Shown: positions 42,983 through 51,868, numbered from the stretch's first letter. The stretch is 64,000 nt of DNA from Natrarchaeobius chitinivorans (GCF_003841505.1 NZ_REGA01000001.1:434001-498000); one strand, 5' to 3'. Translations and numbers: made by a program. The notes: generated by a model not told the origin, from the sequence alone.

Positions 42983-44251
42983 ATGACTCTCGATCCGGTC
43001 CACTTCGACGGCATCGCACAACTCGCGAGGCGGATCGACCACGGTGCCGACGAGCGCGACCGCCGGGCGTTCGCCGAGACGGTCTGGGCGGAGTTTCTCG
43101 ACCCGCTTCGGACGGAAGAACGGACGATCCTCGAGCCGGTCGACGACCAGTCGCGCCGTCTCGTCGACTGCGAGGACGTGGCGTTGTGCGATCCCGAGTT
43201 TCCGACCCAACACGGTCTCGACGCCGGGACGATCAACCCGACGACGTTCAAAAACGGGCTGGTCATCGACATCGCCCAGGCAGCGATGAGTACGACCCCG
43301 AGCGATCTCGACCTCCACCGATCGCGGACCACGGTGATGACGGTTCACTCGAACGACGAGACGATGTCCGTCGACGAGACGTGGGGGAAGTTCGACGAGG
43401 GATACAGCCGGAGCCGGGCGGTGAAGGTGCCACAGCTTCCCCGCTTTGCGGAAGGGGTCGTCCACGCGCTCGCGCTGTATCTGGCCGAGAGCAAACACGC
43501 GCTGGATCACGCCGAGGACGTCACGGACCTGCTCGTCCTCGACGGGCCGCTGTACCCTCGCGGGTTGCTTCGCTGGACGGACCAACACCCCGACCTGGCC
43601 GACCTGTTGCTCGAGGATCCACGGCCGACGACGGTCCTCGAGAACTACGTCCGACTGGTCGAGAACTTCGTCGATCGGGGCGTTCCGCTCGTCGGGTTCG
43701 TCAAAAACCCCGCGACGCGGGTCGTCACGCGAACGCTGAAGAGCGATCGGAGCGTCGGCGTCAGCGTTCCGTGGGCCGACGACACCGCACTGTTCACCCG
43801 ATTGCTCGAACGCGGCGAGTACGTCGACGACGTCGAGGGCGAACGCTGGCAGCGCGAGACGGACGAACTCTCGTATACGAACTGGTTCCGGTCGCGCGGC
43901 GGCGTCGACCGGCCGCTGTCGATCGACGGTGACGCCCTCGGCGTCGAGCGCCGCCTCGATCCGGACGCCTACGAGGTGACGTTCTTCGTCGTCTACGACC
44001 CTCGAGACGATCTCGTCTACCGGATCGAAGCGCCGTACGCGTTCACTCGCGACCCGGACCTGCGCGAGCGGTTGACGTTGCAGTTGCTCCAGGACGTCGC
44101 CGTCGCTCACGGGCCGCCAACGATCGTCGAGAAGGCCGACGAACTCGCACGAATCGGCCGGTCGGAGAAACGCTCGCTTCGGGAGACGCTCGAACAGCAG
44201 TTCGACACCACCCACCGGCGGAGTTACGACGATCACCGCTGGGGCGAGTGA
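42983..44251 (+). CDS. nurA: NurA-family nuclease
   Basis: Archaeal 5'-3' nuclease that works with the HerA translocase in resection of double-strand breaks. The 422-residue protein has FVVYDP, NGLVIDIAQAAMS in the N-terminal domain, and LLVLDGPLYPRGLL with the metal-binding aspartate. Late features are ADDTALFTRLL and RSEKRSLRETL. The ATG at 42983 is chosen over an upstream in-frame ATG because of the GGTGCG sequence before it and a better N-terminus. The herA gene follows 1.6 kb downstream, split off by two other genes. It is transcribed toward element A4. Confidence 0.87.
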   Translation: MTLDPVHFDGIAQLARRIDHGADERDRRAFAETVWAEFLDPLRTEERTILEPVDDQSRRLVDCEDVALCDPEFPTQHGLDAGTINPTTFKNGLVIDIAQAAMSTTPSDLDLHRSRTTVMTVHSNDETMSVDETWGKFDEGYSRSRAVKVPQLPRFAEGVVHALALYLAESKHALDHAEDVTDLLVLDGPLYPRGLLRWTDQHPDLADLLLEDPRPTTVLENYVRLVENFVDRGVPLVGFVKNPATRVVTRTLKSDRSVGVSVPWADDTALFTRLLERGEYVDDVEGERWQRETDELSYTNWFRSRGGVDRPLSIDGDALGVERRLDPDAYEVTFFVVYDPRDDLVYRIEAPYAFTRDPDLRERLTLQLLQDVAVAHGPPTIVEKADELARIGRSEKRSLRETLEQQFDTTHRRSYDDHRWGE

Positions 44252-44320
44252 ACGTCGTTTCGGTGGATCGACCGAACCAATCGGAAATGCCGCCGGTCGT
44301 CGCCGGCGGGGACCGTCGTC

Positions 44321-44402
44321 ATACGGTTTACTGTAAGTCATTGCCGGCGCACCCGCGACCCGGGCGGCGGGTGCGCCGGTACACAGTTACAGTAATCCGT
44401 AT
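44321..44402. repeat. Palindromic element family A, copy A4
   Basis: An intact 82-base copy. Left ATACGGTTTACTGT, right ACAGTAATCCGTAT, central stem CCGGCGCACCCG with CGGGTGCGCCGG. It lies between convergent genes. Its last base, T at 44402, starts the TCA that is the DUF7113 stop on the minus strand. Confidence 0.92.
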
Positions 44403-44746
44403 CAGGAATCCATTTCTGCGTTTCCTTTCTCGACCTCGAACTCGACCTCGGTCGGGTCGATGCCGATCCGTGCGAACTGCGTCCGAATGTGTTCTTTGGC
44501 GCGCTCGAGGGCCTGCTTGCGGGTGTCGAACCCGCGTGGCATCGGCGATTCGAAGGCGAGATTGATCTCTCGGCCGTCGACGATCTGGGCGGTCCCACCG
44601 CTTGCGACCTCGTAGAACTCGTCGCAGACCCAGACGTACGCGGCATCTTCGTCCGGCGCGCCGCGGAACGACGGTGCTCGCTCACCCCGTTCGTACAGTG
44701 TACCGGTCAGATCGGTCCCTCCCGCGAGACCGCGTACGATGAGCAT
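44402..44746 (-). CDS. DUF7113 family protein
   Basis: A 114-residue haloarchaeal protein, probably DUF7113, function unknown. It begins MLIVRGLAGGTDLTGTLYERGE, then AYVWVCDEFYEVASGG, and ends with a charged helix DTRKQALERAKEHIRTQFARIG. The ATG at 44746 is the natural start; upstream extension is Arg-rich. It is divergent from the DUF7344 regulator. The position between nurA and herA may mean a connection to DNA processing, but nothing in the sequence shows it. Confidence 0.8.
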   Translation of the reverse strand: MLIVRGLAGGTDLTGTLYERGERAPSFRGAPDEDAAYVWVCDEFYEVASGGTAQIVDGREINLAFESPMPRGFDTRKQALERAKEHIRTQFARIGIDPTEVEFEVEKGNAEMDS

Positions 44747-44868
44747 ACGATCCCGTACGGCGCGCGAACGCAAAAATGTCGTGACCGCGCTCCCAGGAGT
44801 CGTCGACCATCGAGTCCGTTCGACGCGCACGCCGACCGAGTTCCGCGTCGGCGTCGGTGACCGCGACA

Positions 44869-44906
44869 ATCCCTCTAATATAATCATTAATCGCAATAAT
44901 GAGGGG
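44869..44906. promoter_or_regulatory. AT-rich divergent promoter with inverted repeat
   Basis: An AT-rich tract lies between CCCTC (44871) and GAGGGG (44901-44906), which pair as an inverted repeat; inside are CATTAAT and AATAATG in near-symmetry. It is between the starts of the DUF7113 gene (44746) and the DUF7344 regulator (45009) and is the likeliest shared control region. Confidence 0.45.
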
Positions 44907-45008
44907 TTCACGAATCGGTATTCGCGGACTACGAGAGTTGTCATCAGATTACCGACCCAAATCGTTTTGGAAATGTGCTTATCCACGTTGCACTGGTGTG
45001 TGTATCTA

Positions 45009-45620
45009 ATGAGCTCTGACGTTCACCCCGTTGGTAGCGGTGATCGGGGACCCCTCGACGACGTTCCACCCGATCGATACGAGATCCTTCGCCATCCTCG
45101 CCGTCTCCGTCTCCTCGAGATACTCGACGAGCACCGTTCGCTGGCAGTCGACGAGTTAACGACCGAGGTGATCGAGAGGGAGTCTCTCGACGGGCCGACC
45201 GGGAAGACACGACAGCAGGTCCGAATCACCCTCGTCCACAATCACCTCCCGCGGCTCGCCGAGTACGATATCGTCGAGCGAACCGACGACGAGGTCGAAC
45301 TCGTCGACGAGTCACTGGTACGTCCGGACTGGCTTGCAACGGTACTCGGGGAGTACGACCGCGAGTCGCTCGACCACCTCGTCGAACCGACTCGACTCTC
45401 CATTCTCCGGGAACTCGACGACGGCGATCGCCCGATTTCGCTCAAGCAACTGGCGTCCGCGCTCGTGCGCAACGGAACGACTCCCCTGGACGACAACACG
45501 GAGGCGAAGATCAGCCTGCATCACAGGCACCTCCCCGCACTCGACGATATCGGCGTCGTCGACTACGACCACCGATCCGAGCTGGTCACCCTCTCGGAGG
45601 AAAGTCCTCTCCTCGAGTAA
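45009..45620 (+). CDS. Tandem DUF7344 winged-helix regulator
   Basis: A 203-residue protein with two DUF7344 winged-helix domains, about 20-105 and 115-200. The first has DRYEILRHPRRLRLLEILDEH and RITLVHNHLPRLAEYDIVE; the second has LVEPTRLSILRELDDG and KISLHHRHLPALDDIGVVDYD. The layout matches haloarchaeal DNA-binding regulators. The ATG at 45009 is preferred because the upstream frame crosses an AT-rich promoter. A likely target is its own AT-rich region or the following herA; this is inference. It is 195 bases before herA. Confidence 0.83.
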   Translation: MSSDVHPVGSGDRGPLDDVPPDRYEILRHPRRLRLLEILDEHRSLAVDELTTEVIERESLDGPTGKTRQQVRITLVHNHLPRLAEYDIVERTDDEVELVDESLVRPDWLATVLGEYDRESLDHLVEPTRLSILRELDDGDRPISLKQLASALVRNGTTPLDDNTEAKISLHHRHLPALDDIGVVDYDHRSELVTLSEESPLLE

Positions 45621-45739
45621 CGTCCTTTTCAGACGCCTTCAACGACCGAATTCGTGGGCTCTCCCCGGTCTCTGTGAGCCTACCGTCGATACGAGCGTGG
45701 TCTCGACCGCGAGCGTGCGTTCTCCCCGAGAAAGTGAAA

Positions 45740-45761
45740 CGCGTCGAGAACGTTCGACGCG
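45740..45761. promoter_or_regulatory. 22-bp palindrome upstream of herA
   Basis: Perfect eight-base arms CGCGTCGA and TCGACGCG around GAACGT, 55 bases before the herA start. It is a candidate operator, or a weak hairpin. Confidence 0.45.
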
Positions 45762-45815
45762 TCGAACGGTCGGCCGATCCGGAGGGAAACGTGTTTGTGG
45801 AACCGGTCGGATTGC

Positions 45816-47714
45816 ATGAGTATGACCGATCTGGGCGACTTCGGCGAGTTCAACGCCGACTCCGGCGACGATCCGTCGCCGTCTTCGAGTTCTGACGGGG
45901 ACTCGAGTGCGAGCGACGGGTTCGAACGGACGGCCGTCGAACCCGATGGAACGGACGTCGGTATCGGCGCACTTTGCGTTTCACAGGGACTTCGGATCGC
46001 CGAGGACGAAGACGATACCGCACTGCGAGCGTACGTCACTCGTGGAAACCGGTCGTCGATCCGACTCGGAAGCTATCTGCTCGCTCCCTACCCCACGGAG
46101 GGAGCCGCCGGTGGGCCAAACGGCCACTCGCACGGAGAGACGCTGTTCTGCCGAATCACGGCCCTCGAGTACGCCCAGCAGTACCACGCCGACGACGCGA
46201 CCGAGATCCACGCAAGGCGGGCGATGCGCTCTGACGGCATCGAGGAAGCCGACTACAAGTTCGTCGCCTCGCTCGAGCCGATCGCGGTGTTGTACGAAGA
46301 CAGCGGGGAACCACGTTCCCCGAACAGCGCGGGACCACGTTCCGCGGACAGCGCGGAGAGCGAACTCAAGCGGCGGATGCCCGACCGGGTGCCGAAACCG
46401 CAGACGGTGATCCGGACCGCTGACGACACCGAGGCGATCAAAACGGGGCTGAAGATCCCCGAGGACGGCGTCTTCCTCGGTCACCTCTCCGTCGGCGGCG
46501 AGAAAGTCAGGACCGCAGCCTCGCCGCCGACGATCGACTACCGGCTGAAAGACGACTACGACTCGGGCGATCCGCTCGTCTTCCGCCACACGCTGATCGC
46601 CGGCGGCACCGGGTCGGGAAAGACCCATGCCGCGAAGAACGTCCTCCGACAGTTCCTCGCGGACGACCGGACGTACCCGATGGCAGACGGTCGCGAAGTG
46701 AACCCCGCGGTCGTCCAGTTCGACCCCCAGGACGAGTACGCCCAGATGCACGACGACAACCCCGACCTCGACGACGAGTTCGCCCGCAGACTCGAGCGGG
46801 AGGGCGTCGCCCACGGCGGCGTGTCCGAGACGACGACGTTCGTCCCGAAGGTCGGGTCGGCGACGTACTCGGCGGGCCACCACCGCGCACAGCAGGTCGA
46901 GTTTACGATCCCGTTCTCGATGGTCCACGACAACCCGTGGCTGGTCGCGGGCAGCGGCCTGAACGACAACCAGTACGGCGCGCTCGTCAGCGTCCTCCTG
47001 CCGCGGTTTCGAGACGACTACGGACCGGGCGCGACGTACGACGAGTTCACGACGTTCCTCGACGACCCCGCCCTCCGGGAGGAACTCGACGAGTCCGGAC
47101 GGGTTCACGAGGCGACCTTCGACGCCGTCCGCCGGCGCGTCCTCGGATTCGGCCACGTCTTCGATCAGGACGCGCGGCCGATCACCGATCTGATCCACGA
47201 GTTCGTCCGTCCCGGCGGTCTGAGCGTCGTCCCGACCTACCACATCAACGATACGCGGGCGACCGAGGCCGTCGTCCTCGCGCTCTCCTCGCTGTTGATC
47301 GACGAGAAACTCTCGAACGATCCGACCTACGACCGGATCAAGGAGACGCCGCTCGTTCTCGGGATGGACGAAGCCCACAACTTCCTCACCGACGCCGACA
47401 GCGTGCAGGCGGGCAAGGTCATCAAAAAGTTCACCGAGGCCGCCAAACAGGGTCGCAAGGAACGGCTCGGCCTCTTTCTCATCACGCAGGATCCCCAGGA
47501 CATCGACGACGCCGTCTTCAAGCAGATCAACACGACCGTCGTGCTCAACCTCGGCGACGAGGACGCGATCAAGAGCGTCAACATTCCGTCGAACCTCGAG
47601 TCGAAAGTGCCGTACATGGAGAAAGGACAGATGGTCGTCTACTCGCCGGACAACTCCGAACCCGTCGAACTGATCGGCCTCTCGAAGTGTCTGACGCGCC
47701 ACGGTCGGGACTGA
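45816..47714 (+). CDS. herA: HerA-family hexameric translocase
   Basis: FtsK/HerA-type ATPase of 632 residues; HerA with NurA resects DNA ends. After an acidic, Ser-rich disordered N-terminus (about 1-45), a HAS-barrel-like domain precedes the core. Walker A GGTGSGKTH begins near residue 261 and Walker B LVLGMDEAHNF has Asp518. Later features are LITQDPQDIDD and VLNLGDEDAIKSVNIPSNLESK. A 14-residue repeat-like insert with PRSPNSAGPRSADSAE lies near 170-185. The ATG at 45816 is used; another is at 45822. NurA is 1.6 kb upstream. Confidence 0.9.
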   Translation: MSMTDLGDFGEFNADSGDDPSPSSSSDGDSSASDGFERTAVEPDGTDVGIGALCVSQGLRIAEDEDDTALRAYVTRGNRSSIRLGSYLLAPYPTEGAAGGPNGHSHGETLFCRITALEYAQQYHADDATEIHARRAMRSDGIEEADYKFVASLEPIAVLYEDSGEPRSPNSAGPRSADSAESELKRRMPDRVPKPQTVIRTADDTEAIKTGLKIPEDGVFLGHLSVGGEKVRTAASPPTIDYRLKDDYDSGDPLVFRHTLIAGGTGSGKTHAAKNVLRQFLADDRTYPMADGREVNPAVVQFDPQDEYAQMHDDNPDLDDEFARRLEREGVAHGGVSETTTFVPKVGSATYSAGHHRAQQVEFTIPFSMVHDNPWLVAGSGLNDNQYGALVSVLLPRFRDDYGPGATYDEFTTFLDDPALREELDESGRVHEATFDAVRRRVLGFGHVFDQDARPITDLIHEFVRPGGLSVVPTYHINDTRATEAVVLALSSLLIDEKLSNDPTYDRIKETPLVLGMDEAHNFLTDADSVQAGKVIKKFTEAAKQGRKERLGLFLITQDPQDIDDAVFKQINTTVVLNLGDEDAIKSVNIPSNLESKVPYMEKGQMVVYSPDNSEPVELIGLSKCLTRHGRD

Positions 47715-47720
47715 CAGTCG

Positions 47721-48473
47721 ATGCTCGAAGACGCGATCAGCTATCCCGTCCGTGGTCCCCACGTCGAACGGGCGTTCGTCGGGAGCCTGCTCGTCGTCGC
47801 ATCCGCGTTCGTCCTCCCGGCGTTCGTACTCGCGGGGTATTGCGTCCGCATCCTCGAGCGAACCATCGAGGGTGACGATCAGCCGCCGGCGTTCGAGGGC
47901 TGGACGAATCTCGCCACGACGGGGGCTCGAGCGGTCGTGATCGCGGTCATCTATCTACTCGGACCGCTCCTCGCGGGGGCAGTGCTGGCGCTGGTAGTCG
48001 GCGGCGTCGGCTCCGTCGCCCTCTCCGCGCTGGCCCCGTTCGTCGCCGGAAGCGAGACGCTCGTCTGGTCCACGAGCGCTCTCGCCGCGGTCCTCGTGGG
48101 AATCCTCGCACTCGCGTTCGCCTGCGTTACGTTCGTGGTCTACTACACCCTCCCGGCCGGACTGGCGATCTACGCGAGGACGGGCCGGGTTCGGGCCGCG
48201 TTCGACCGGACGGCGCTGCGACCGATCGTGACCAGCGGCGAGTACCTCCTCGCGATGGCCGTCTTGCAGGTGGTCCCGCTCGTCGTGCCGGTCGTGGCCG
48301 TCGTCTGTCTGCTCACCATCGTCGGCATCGTCGCGGTGCCGGCGATCCCGTTCGTCGCCGCCGTGGTCAGTGCGCGACTGATCGGTCTCGCCGCCGTCCG
48401 GGCGACGAACCCCGAATCGGCCGACTCCGACCGAACGACGGTCACCGACCGCGCCAGGTTCGGCCGTTCGTAG
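47721..48473 (+). CDS. DUF4013 membrane protein
   Basis: A 250-residue DUF4013 protein with about five to six hydrophobic segments rich in Ala, Val and Leu. The signature is at the N-terminus (MLEDAISYPVRGPHVERAFVGSLLV) and at LERTIEGDDQPPAFEGWTNL. Function unknown. It begins six bases after the herA stop, so it is in the same transcription unit. Element A7 follows 16 bases after its stop. Confidence 0.87.
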   Translation: MLEDAISYPVRGPHVERAFVGSLLVVASAFVLPAFVLAGYCVRILERTIEGDDQPPAFEGWTNLATTGARAVVIAVIYLLGPLLAGAVLALVVGGVGSVALSALAPFVAGSETLVWSTSALAAVLVGILALAFACVTFVVYYTLPAGLAIYARTGRVRAAFDRTALRPIVTSGEYLLAMAVLQVVPLVVPVVAVVCLLTIVGIVAVPAIPFVAAVVSARLIGLAAVRATNPESADSDRTTVTDRARFGRS

Positions 48474-48488
48474 CAACCCCGAGGTCTG

Positions 48489-48568
48489 ATACGGTCTGCT
48501 ATGAGTCTTTACCGGTCGATCGCAGAACGGTGGGCGATCGACCGGCAATCAGTCATAGCAAACCGTAT
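48489..48568. repeat. Palindromic element family A, copy A7 (variant)
   Basis: An 80-base variant with outer arms ATACGGTCTGCTATGA and TCATAGCAAACCGTAT, which are an imperfect inverse. Its inner stem is different from the other copies: CCGGTCGATCGC with GCGATCGACCGG. The sequence TGATACGG starts at 48487, but here the TGA is not a gene stop. Confidence 0.75.
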
Positions 48569-48687
48569 GAGGTGACGCTCCGAGGTCCGGGTGGTGACTC
48601 GAGGTCCGAAGGTGGGGACGTCGGATCCTCCCCCCTCGACCGGAGTACACTTGGTCGTCCCCCCGAAGATTCGAGACGGGAACCGCC

Positions 48688-49725
48688 GTGACAAGCGAGT
48701 TCGAATTCGAGTTGCGAACCTGCCGGTGGGCCGAACGGGAGTGGGAGCCGGCCGGCAGCGACGCCGAACGGACGGTCTTCGTCGCACGCCAACTCGGGAC
48801 GAAACGTCGACGCTGGGATACGCTCGTCCTCGAGTGCGACCGCGACGGTCTTCGAGAGCGGGCGAACTTCGGCCCCGACCGTCTCGACGGGAACCTCCTG
48901 CACGTCGTTCGAAACGCGCCGGCCGAATGGGGCTACTACAGGGACGTCCTCCCTCATCCCGGCTATCCCTGGCGGTACGTCCGCGAGTCGATCCACCGGG
49001 CCGACGATCGGGGGATCCTCGAGACGCGACGTGACGGGAACCGAATCCAGATCCGACGAAAGTGGACCTACCCGGACTGGCTCGAGCGGATCGTCGCCAT
49101 CGAGAACAAGCCGGACCTCGACGCGAGCGCCGCCCGCGCGCTGGGCGGACAACTCGAGTACGACGTCGCGATGGCGCTTGCGGACGAGGTGTGGGTCGCC
49201 ACCCGAAAAACCGGCGACCGCGTCGAACCGGTGTTGCTCGAGGACCTCCCGATCGAAGCCGGCGTGATCGCGCTCGACCCCGAGTCGCTGTCCGGCGAGA
49301 TCGAGTGGTACCCTCGAACGCTTCCGGCGAACGAGCCGGGAACGCGGATCCTCGAGCGACCGGCCGGGAACGACCGTGACGCCTCGGCCGCCCGATTCGA
49401 GTACGTCGATCCACAAACGAAAGCCGACGTGCGCCTCGAAATCGCCGAGCGAGCGTACGAACGCGGCTGGCGATCGTTCCTCGAGACGATGCGCCCCGAC
49501 TGTCGACACTTCCAGTTGCAATCGCGGGAGGGAAACCAGCTGACCCCCCACTGCGACGCGAAGGGACGGTGTCAGACCGCCGCCGAGTGCTCGAGTTCCT
49601 GTCCGGACGTCGAGCCGGAGCCGCCCGTCTGGCGGACGAACGGGTGGCCGATCGAGGGCGGGCCCGGGAAGCGGTATCGACAGCTGCTCGAGGATCGCCG
49701 GCGCAGGCACCGTCCCGAACAGTGA
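48688..49725 (+). CDS. DUF5787 protein, nuclease-like
   Basis: A 345-residue haloarchaeal DUF5787 protein. It begins with FELRTCRWAEREWE and has PDWLERIVAIENKPDLDASAARALGGQLEYDVAMALADEVWVAT near 130-175, a pattern like the E-x-K core of PD-(D/E)XK nucleases. Near the end is a cysteine cluster: CRHFQL, HCDAKGRC and CSSSC, which may bind an Fe-S cluster or zinc. A GTG start is used. Nuclease activity is inference; no experiments known to me. Confidence 0.75.
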   Translation: MTSEFEFELRTCRWAEREWEPAGSDAERTVFVARQLGTKRRRWDTLVLECDRDGLRERANFGPDRLDGNLLHVVRNAPAEWGYYRDVLPHPGYPWRYVRESIHRADDRGILETRRDGNRIQIRRKWTYPDWLERIVAIENKPDLDASAARALGGQLEYDVAMALADEVWVATRKTGDRVEPVLLEDLPIEAGVIALDPESLSGEIEWYPRTLPANEPGTRILERPAGNDRDASAARFEYVDPQTKADVRLEIAERAYERGWRSFLETMRPDCRHFQLQSREGNQLTPHCDAKGRCQTAAECSSSCPDVEPEPPVWRTNGWPIEGGPGKRYRQLLEDRRRRHRPEQ

Positions 49726-49784
49726 ACGGGACTGGTTGCGGGAGAACGAACCGACGGCACGGCGTTCGAGACTATCGCCGCGAA

Positions 49785-49835
49785 GTTTCGGGTCTTCTGT
49801 GAAGTTTCGGATATTCCGCGAAACTCCGGGCTATC
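49785..49835. repeat. Short degenerate repeat after DUF5787
   Basis: GAAGTTTCGG occurs at 49786 and 49803, followed by an inverted version CCGCGAAACTCCGG. The units are about 18-21 bases. It lies between the convergent ends of DUF5787 and DUF5797 genes and could form a small terminator-like stem. Confidence 0.4.
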
Positions 49836-49840
49836 GCCGG

Positions 49841-50344
49841 TTAATCGGAGACGCCGACCTCGAGTTCCTCCCTCGAGACGGCGAGTCGGAACGTGGGAAC
49901 GGTTCGGTACTCGACGTCGACGACGTCCTTTCGGCGGAGACTCTGGAGATCGGATCGAACGTCCTCGGCGTCCGGATCGACGTCGAATCGCTCTCTGAGT
50001 TTGTGCAACACGGAGACGACGCTTTCGGACTTCTCGTCCGGTCCGGCGAGGACCTCGACGATCTGGGCCTGACGCTCGGGGACGCGGATCTTCGAGGGGG
50101 CACCGCCGTCGTCCGGTCCAGCTTCGATTCCCGGTTCGACGTCGACGAGATCCGCCGCCTCCTCGGTCGCACGGATCAGACTGTTGTCGTCGCGAAAGTA
50201 GTAGTCACTCAGTTCCCCCTCCAGATACTGGTGTACCTCGCTGCCGCTTTCCATCCCCCACCGGTCCTGTAGCTCGGCGTTTTTCGTCGGCTGTAGCTCC
50301 ACCACGTCGGCCAGCCGGTCTCTTGTCTCCTCCGAGAGAGTCAT
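49841..50344 (-). CDS. DUF5797 family protein (helix-turn-helix-like)
   Basis: A 167-residue haloarchaeal DUF5797 protein. The N-terminus has RLADVVELQPTKNAELQDRWGMESGSEVHQYLEGELSDYYFRDDNSLIRAT, like a winged helix. A second helical domain follows (RQAQIVEVLAGPDEKSESVVSVLHKL). Probably a DNA-binding regulator, target unknown. It converges on the DUF5787 gene. It lies 160 bases from repeat copy A5. Confidence 0.82.
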   Translation of the reverse strand: MTLSEETRDRLADVVELQPTKNAELQDRWGMESGSEVHQYLEGELSDYYFRDDNSLIRATEEAADLVDVEPGIEAGPDDGGAPSKIRVPERQAQIVEVLAGPDEKSESVVSVLHKLRERFDVDPDAEDVRSDLQSLRRKDVVDVEYRTVPTFRLAVSREELEVGVSD

Positions 50345-50503
50345 CGTCGAAGCGTATGTGGATCCGGTACTTTTGCGTTGCGTCCCGGCGCGCCCGGCGG
50401 CGTCGGATCGTGCGTTCGTTCATACCGATCGTTGGAGATCGGTACCGGAGATCGCTCGGACGAGGTCGGCGATCACCGACAACACGCTACACCGATTCCT
50501 CTC

Positions 50504-50585
50504 ATACGGTTTACTGTCCGTCGTTGCCGGCGCACCCGCGACCCGGGCGGCGGGTGCGCCGGTACACAGTGACAGTAATCCGTCT
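50504..50585. repeat. Palindromic element family A, copy A5
   Basis: An intact 82-base copy. Left ATACGGTTTACTGT, right ACAGTAATCCGTCT with one change, central stem CCGGCGCACCCG / CGGGTGCGCCGG. Its last T starts the TCA that is the MFS gene stop on the minus strand. Confidence 0.92.
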
Positions 50586-51868
50586 CAATCGTCGCCCGCG
50601 ATCGGACTCGACGCCGTCTCGAGGGTTTCCTCGATCTGGGTGGTCACGAGGATCGCACCGAGAACCGCGAGGACGGTCCCGAAGACGAACGGGACGGCGA
50701 AGCCGTAGCCGACCAGCGCGCCCGAAGCGAGCGGACCGATCGCGATCCCGAAGCCAAAGGCCATCGTCAGTACCGACAGCTTCGAGCCCGATTCGCCCTC
50801 CCCCGCGAGGTCGCCCGCGAGCGCGAGCGACGGTGCGAACACCATCGCGCCCGCGATGCCCTGAGCGAGTCGGGCGAAGAACATCGCCTCCGAACTCGTC
50901 ACGAACCCCTGTGCGAGCGTCGTCGGGATCAGCAGAATCATCCCGACGACGATGAACGGCCGCCTGCCGTAGCGATCACAGGCCCGTCCGATCGGTGTCT
51001 GTAAAGCGATCTGGGCGATGATAAACGCCGCGAACTGGAGGCCGAACCAGGTCGCCCCCTGCTCGAGTCGGGCGTTGACCTGCGGCTGGATCGTCGCGAG
51101 CAGCGCGATCGTCGCGGCCATGAAAAACGAGGCGACGCCGAGCGTGAAGATCGGATCGAACAGGTGCCGACCGGACGGGTCGCGGATATCAATCGAGAGG
51201 TCGGCACCCGCGTTGGCGTTCGTCCCCTCCGGGTCCGTAATCAGGACGGTCACGAGCAGGTAGCTGAGCGCGGCCGTGATCGCGGCGACGGAGAACGCGG
51301 CGTCGAAGCCGCTTATCGTCACGCCGGAGAGCCTGTAGGGGCCGAGATTGACCACGGCACCCGCCGCGATCGGACCGGCACCGAATCCCAGCAGCCGAAA
51401 CGTGTTGTAGACCCCCATGTTCCCGCCCCGGTCCTGGGTCGTCGCGAGTTCGTTGACGAGCGCGATCGACGTCGGAACGATAAACGCCACGCTGACCCCC
51501 TGCAGGCCGCGTATCACCACGAGCGAGAGGTACGACTCCGCGAACAGGTACGCCAGGTTCGTGGCCGTGAGACCGCCGAGACCGATCAGAATGAATCGCT
51601 TGCGTTTCCCGAGACGATCCGACCATCGGCCGGTAAACGGCTGAAAGCTGCTATTGAGAAATCCGAACAGCGAGAGGATGATCCCGATGATCATCGCCTC
51701 CTCGAGGCCGAATGTCGCGCCGCCGACGACGTCGCTGGTGACGTAAAGCGGGATGACGATGATCAGAAACGAGTTGCCCACGCCGTCGGCCATCCGTGCG
51801 AACGCGAGCGCGAGCACTCGTCGGTCGACGACGAACTGGGCGATGACCCGACGAGCGAGGTCTCGCAT
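50585..51868 (-). CDS. Major facilitator superfamily transporter
   Basis: A 427-residue membrane protein with twelve predicted helices in two halves. The loop 2-3 motif is GRWSDRLGKRKRF and the matching loop 8-9 is GRACDRYGRRPF, standard MFS signatures. Drug or solute efflux is the common role of close relatives, but the substrate cannot be read from the sequence. It begins 61 bases from the divergent end of the DUF5789 region. Its stop is inside element A5. Confidence 0.9.
   Translation of the reverse strand: MRDLARRVIAQFVVDRRVLALAFARMADGVGNSFLIIVIPLYVTSDVVGGATFGLEEAMIIGIILSLFGFLNSSFQPFTGRWSDRLGKRKRFILIGLGGLTATNLAYLFAESYLSLVVIRGLQGVSVAFIVPTSIALVNELATTQDRGGNMGVYNTFRLLGFGAGPIAAGAVVNLGPYRLSGVTISGFDAAFSVAAITAALSYLLVTVLITDPEGTNANAGADLSIDIRDPSGRHLFDPIFTLGVASFFMAATIALLATIQPQVNARLEQGATWFGLQFAAFIIAQIALQTPIGRACDRYGRRPFIVVGMILLIPTTLAQGFVTSSEAMFFARLAQGIAGAMVFAPSLALAGDLAGEGESGSKLSVLTMAFGFGIAIGPLASGALVGYGFAVPFVFGTVLAVLGAILVTTQIEETLETASSPIAGDD

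Noticed and set aside
42842-44341. 499-codon antisense frame opposite nurA
   Set aside because: Composed of mirror codons of nurA, with no recognisable domain and running into element A4.
45981-47762. 593-codon antisense frame opposite herA
   Set aside because: Shadow of the herA gene; herA has intact Walker motifs and conserved start.
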